Positions 43,936 through 46,043 of a DNA stretch of 46,043 nt are shown here, one piece after another (within the stretch, counting starts at the first letter, position 1; each line of letters opens with the position of its first letter). The stretch spans positions 1-46,043 of the forward strand of contig PLYA01000097.1 of assembly GCA_003153315.1 (NCBI GenBank), written 5' to 3'. The notes beneath the pieces were generated by a model. The model did not search any database, had not been told where the DNA came from, and was given only the letters and a program-made list of their open reading frames with translations. The position numbers and the translations under genes were made by a program. Origin of the DNA: Bacteroidota bacterium. Its GTDB lineage: Bacteria > Bacteroidota > Bacteroidia > B-17B0 > Aurantibacillaceae.

Positions 43936-44733
43936 ATGAGTAACAAAAAAACATCAGGCGGCTTTCCGTTCATCGTTTCAGCATTAGCTATTGCCATTTG
44001 CATGGGTATAGGTGCATTTATTTACATGACTATTTTGGGTAACGCCAATAATTTTGATGCAGAAGGGCATCCCAAACAAGGAAACTTTTTAGGTATCATG
44101 TACAAAGGTGGTTTTATTGTGCCTATATTATTGGGTGTGTTTTTAACCGTGTTAACTTTTGCTATCGAGCGTTTTATCACTATTCAAAAAGCAAGTGGCA
44201 AAGGTGCTACTGATAAGTTTGTAGCTAAAATTAAATCTCTTATCTCTAACCACGATTTGGATGGTGCTATTGCCGAGTGTGATAAACAACAAGGCTCTTT
44301 AGCTAATGTGGTTCATGAAGGATTAATGAAATATAAATTTGTTGAAAATGATAGTCATATGGATAAAGAAGCTAAAGTGCATGCTATCCAAAAAGCCATT
44401 GAAGAAGCAACAGCGCTTGAATTACCTATGCTATCTAAAAATATGGTGGTTATTTCTACCTGTGCATCCATCGGTACATTAACCGGGCTAATCGGTACGG
44501 TTGTGGGTATGATTCGTGCATTCGGCGCCTTAGCAGCAGCCGGTACTCCTGATACTTCAGCTCTTTCTACAGGTATCTCTGAAGCGCTTGTAAACACATT
44601 AGTAGGTATCTTATCATCAGCATTAGCTATTATTTTCTATAACGTGTTCTCAAACCGTGTAGATCAATTGACTTATGCAATGGATGAGGCTGGTTTCTCT
44701 ATCATTCAAGAATTTCAATCTTCAGGAAAATAA
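43936..44733 (+). CDS. exbB: MotA/TolQ/ExbB proton-channel protein
   Basis: 265 aa. It forms the inner-membrane proton channel with ExbD and drives TonB-dependent outer-membrane transport. TM helices lie at about 9-35 (PFIVSALAIAICMGIGAFIYM), 54-75 (YKGGFIVPILLGVFLTVLTFAIERF), 164-190 (LSKNMVVISTCASIGTLTGLIGTVVGMIRAF) and 210-235 (ALVNTLVGILSSALAIIFYNVF). TLTGLIGTVVGMIRAF is the family signature, and the cytosolic loop between helices 2 and 3 is of usual length. The first TM is an extra N-terminal helix common in this phylum. exbD follows 61 bp downstream. Confidence 0.93.
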   Translation: MSNKKTSGGFPFIVSALAIAICMGIGAFIYMTILGNANNFDAEGHPKQGNFLGIMYKGGFIVPILLGVFLTVLTFAIERFITIQKASGKGATDKFVAKIKSLISNHDLDGAIAECDKQQGSLANVVHEGLMKYKFVENDSHMDKEAKVHAIQKAIEEATALELPMLSKNMVVISTCASIGTLTGLIGTVVGMIRAFGALAAAGTPDTSALSTGISEALVNTLVGILSSALAIIFYNVFSNRVDQLTYAMDEAGFSIIQEFQSSGK

Positions 44734-44794
44734 TCATTCCTGTTTTATTTATGGAATTAAAAGAATTATGCATCATAATTAAAAAGAATTAAGC

Positions 44795-45481
44795 ATGTCA
44801 AAGATTAAAGTTGCAAAAAGCGCGCCTTCATTAGACATGACGCCCATGGTAGATTTGGCGTTTCTGTTGGTAACCTTTTTTATGCTTACCGCTTCTTTTC
44901 GAATGGCAGAACCTGTGGTTGTTGATCCACCGGCTTCTCATGCAGAAAAAACTTTACCTGAAAATACCATTTTGGTGACTGTTGATAACGATGGCAGAGC
45001 CTTTTTTGGGGTAAGCAATACAGAGGCCAAAGTAGCCACTTTGTTGAAGATGAGCGATAAGTATAAAATAAAATTTACAGCAGACCAGATTAAAAAATTT
45101 GGTGGAATGTCGAGCTTTGGTGTAGATATTAAAGATTTGCCAAGGTATATTAACTCTTCCGAAGCAGAGCGTTTAAAGTTTCAACCACAAAAGGGTGTAC
45201 CAAACGACTCGCTAAAAAATCCGCAGCTAAGAGATTGGATATTATATGCTGCGCAGGAAACCAATGGTGTTTATGTGCGCGAACGTGATAAGGCAAAAGC
45301 TGCCGGAAAGGATTTTATGGGCGAAAAACCCCGTTATGCTATTAAAGCAGACGGAAAAGCAAAATATATTTCGGTAAAAGAGGTGTTAAAAACCTTTACC
45401 GACATGAAAATTTATCGTTTTAACTTAATTACCTCTTTAGAGGGCGGAGGAAGTAAGCCCGCTGAAACAGGTAAAAAATAA
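44795..45481 (+). CDS. exbD: ExbD/TolR-family protein (first copy)
   Basis: 228 aa. The short N-terminal cytosolic part is followed by LDMTPMVDLAFLLVTFFMLTASF with the conserved proton-path Asp20; the periplasmic domain covers about 45-228. The latter is longer than in E. coli ExbD (141 aa) and has a unique insertion (about 80-165, DKYKIKFTADQIKKFGGMSSFGVDIKDLPRYINSSEAERLKF), as in Bacteroidota versions. It pairs with ExbB and the second ExbD 9 bp downstream. Confidence 0.92.
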   Translation: MSKIKVAKSAPSLDMTPMVDLAFLLVTFFMLTASFRMAEPVVVDPPASHAEKTLPENTILVTVDNDGRAFFGVSNTEAKVATLLKMSDKYKIKFTADQIKKFGGMSSFGVDIKDLPRYINSSEAERLKFQPQKGVPNDSLKNPQLRDWILYAAQETNGVYVRERDKAKAAGKDFMGEKPRYAIKADGKAKYISVKEVLKTFTDMKIYRFNLITSLEGGGSKPAETGKK

Positions 45482-45490
45482 AAATTAAAC

Positions 45491-46043
45491 ATGGCTGAAA
45501 TTGCAGAAGGTGGCGGCGGTGGTCACGGAAAAGGTGGCAAAAAACGCGCCAAAAAACAATCCACCAAAATAGACATGACCCCCATGGTTGACTTGGGGTT
45601 CCTGCTACTAACATTCTTCGTGTTAACCTCTACATTTAGCAAACCTAAATCAATGGAGTTAAGCTTTCCTGCACCTCCCGAACACCCTGAGGATGCTCCA
45701 AAAGTGAAAAACGGATTGAGTATTATTTTAACCAAAGACCATAAAATATTTTATTATAAAGGGGAGTTTAATGCTCCTGATAATAAAGAAGGTAAACCTG
45801 CTACGCAACTAACCGAAACTACTTTTTCATCAGAAGGGTTGCATAAAATTTTGTTAGAAATGAACAGTTACGCTCACGATGAAATTGCTAAACTGGAAAC
45901 AAAAGTAAAAAACAAGCAATTGGCAGATAGCACCTTTAAACGGTTGGCTATGGAGGCAAAAGGAGACAAACGCTCTCTTACCGCTTTGATAAAAACAGAT
46001 GATAAGGCAACCTATAAGGATGTAATTGATGTGGTTGATGAGC
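45491..46043 (+). CDS. exbD: ExbD/TolR-family protein (second copy, truncated by the window end)
   Basis: 184 codons visible, no stop before base 46043. The N terminus is Gly/Lys-rich (MAEIAEGGGGGHGKGGKKRAKK), then KIDMTPMVDLGFLLLTFFVLTSTF with Asp34 in the proton-path position. The periplasmic part begins FSKPKSMELSFPAPPEHPEDAP, with a later STFKRLAMEAKGDKRSLTALIKTDDKATYKDVIDV that recalls the ExbD beta-strand fold. Two unequal ExbD genes after one ExbB are usual in this phylum and may form a heteromeric motor. It is 9 bp from the first exbD, in the same operon. Confidence 0.92.
   Translation, partial: MAEIAEGGGGGHGKGGKKRAKKQSTKIDMTPMVDLGFLLLTFFVLTSTFSKPKSMELSFPAPPEHPEDAPKVKNGLSIILTKDHKIFYYKGEFNAPDNKEGKPATQLTETTFSSEGLHKILLEMNSYAHDEIAKLETKVKNKQLADSTFKRLAMEAKGDKRSLTALIKTDDKATYKDVIDVVDE

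Overview
The window is chromosomal DNA of a member of the Bacteroidota. Seven genes encode secreted proteins with type IX secretion (T9SS) C-terminal signals (six sorting domains of the YPNP...N type, one gliding-motility/CHU_C type). Many genes have the phylum's promoter form (TTG or TTTG near -33, TAnnTTTG near -7), Shine-Dalgarno sequences are scarce, and most of the DNA is AT-rich. Nothing in the sequence fixes a genus.

Layout. 1-147 is a 21-bp tandem array. 355-3165 is a secreted NHL-repeat protein, convergent with a T9SS GEVED protein and a small membrane protein (5174-3166). 5269-8912 (+) holds a rhomboid protease, hemA, ACMSD (kynurenine branch) and a haem-binding CxxCH protein. 15516-8918 (-) is a compact TetR-TolC-adaptor-RND efflux operon with a promoter and a candidate operator. 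15649-16320 is an orphan GC-rich gene. 16430-16681 is a second 21-bp array, followed by a small membrane protein and two overlapping signal peptidase I genes. 20102-23217 looks like an accessory cassette of five small genes with two families of short iterated DNA motifs. 33776-23429 (-) is an operon of four T9SS cargo genes headed by a 2279-aa protein with a metzincin-like motif. 33968-35479 holds a response regulator, an HPt gene broken by an in-frame amber codon, and an XRE regulator. Two paralogous TPR-SpoIIE phosphatase genes (37652-35532 and 40669-42648) flank a CHU_C-type surface protein, tRNA-Pro(UGG) and a third 21-bp array. The right end carries a small PhnA-domain gene, a secreted protein with an internal duplication, and exbB-exbD-exbD, the last gene running off the window.

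Functional themes. Cell-surface export dominates: T9SS cargo, signal peptidases, an efflux pump and an ExbB/ExbD energy-transducing motor. Regulation is by TetR, a NarL-type response regulator with HPt, an XRE protein and PP2C-type phosphatases with TPR sensors.

Most unusual features: (i) three unrelated-looking intergenic arrays that all have a 21-bp period and a phased GGAA, each lying upstream of a plus-strand gene; (ii) the 20-23 kb cassette, where a CGTCAA/CGTAAA motif recurs in all reading frames, which suggests a DNA-level rather than protein-level function; (iii) the amber-interrupted HPt gene.
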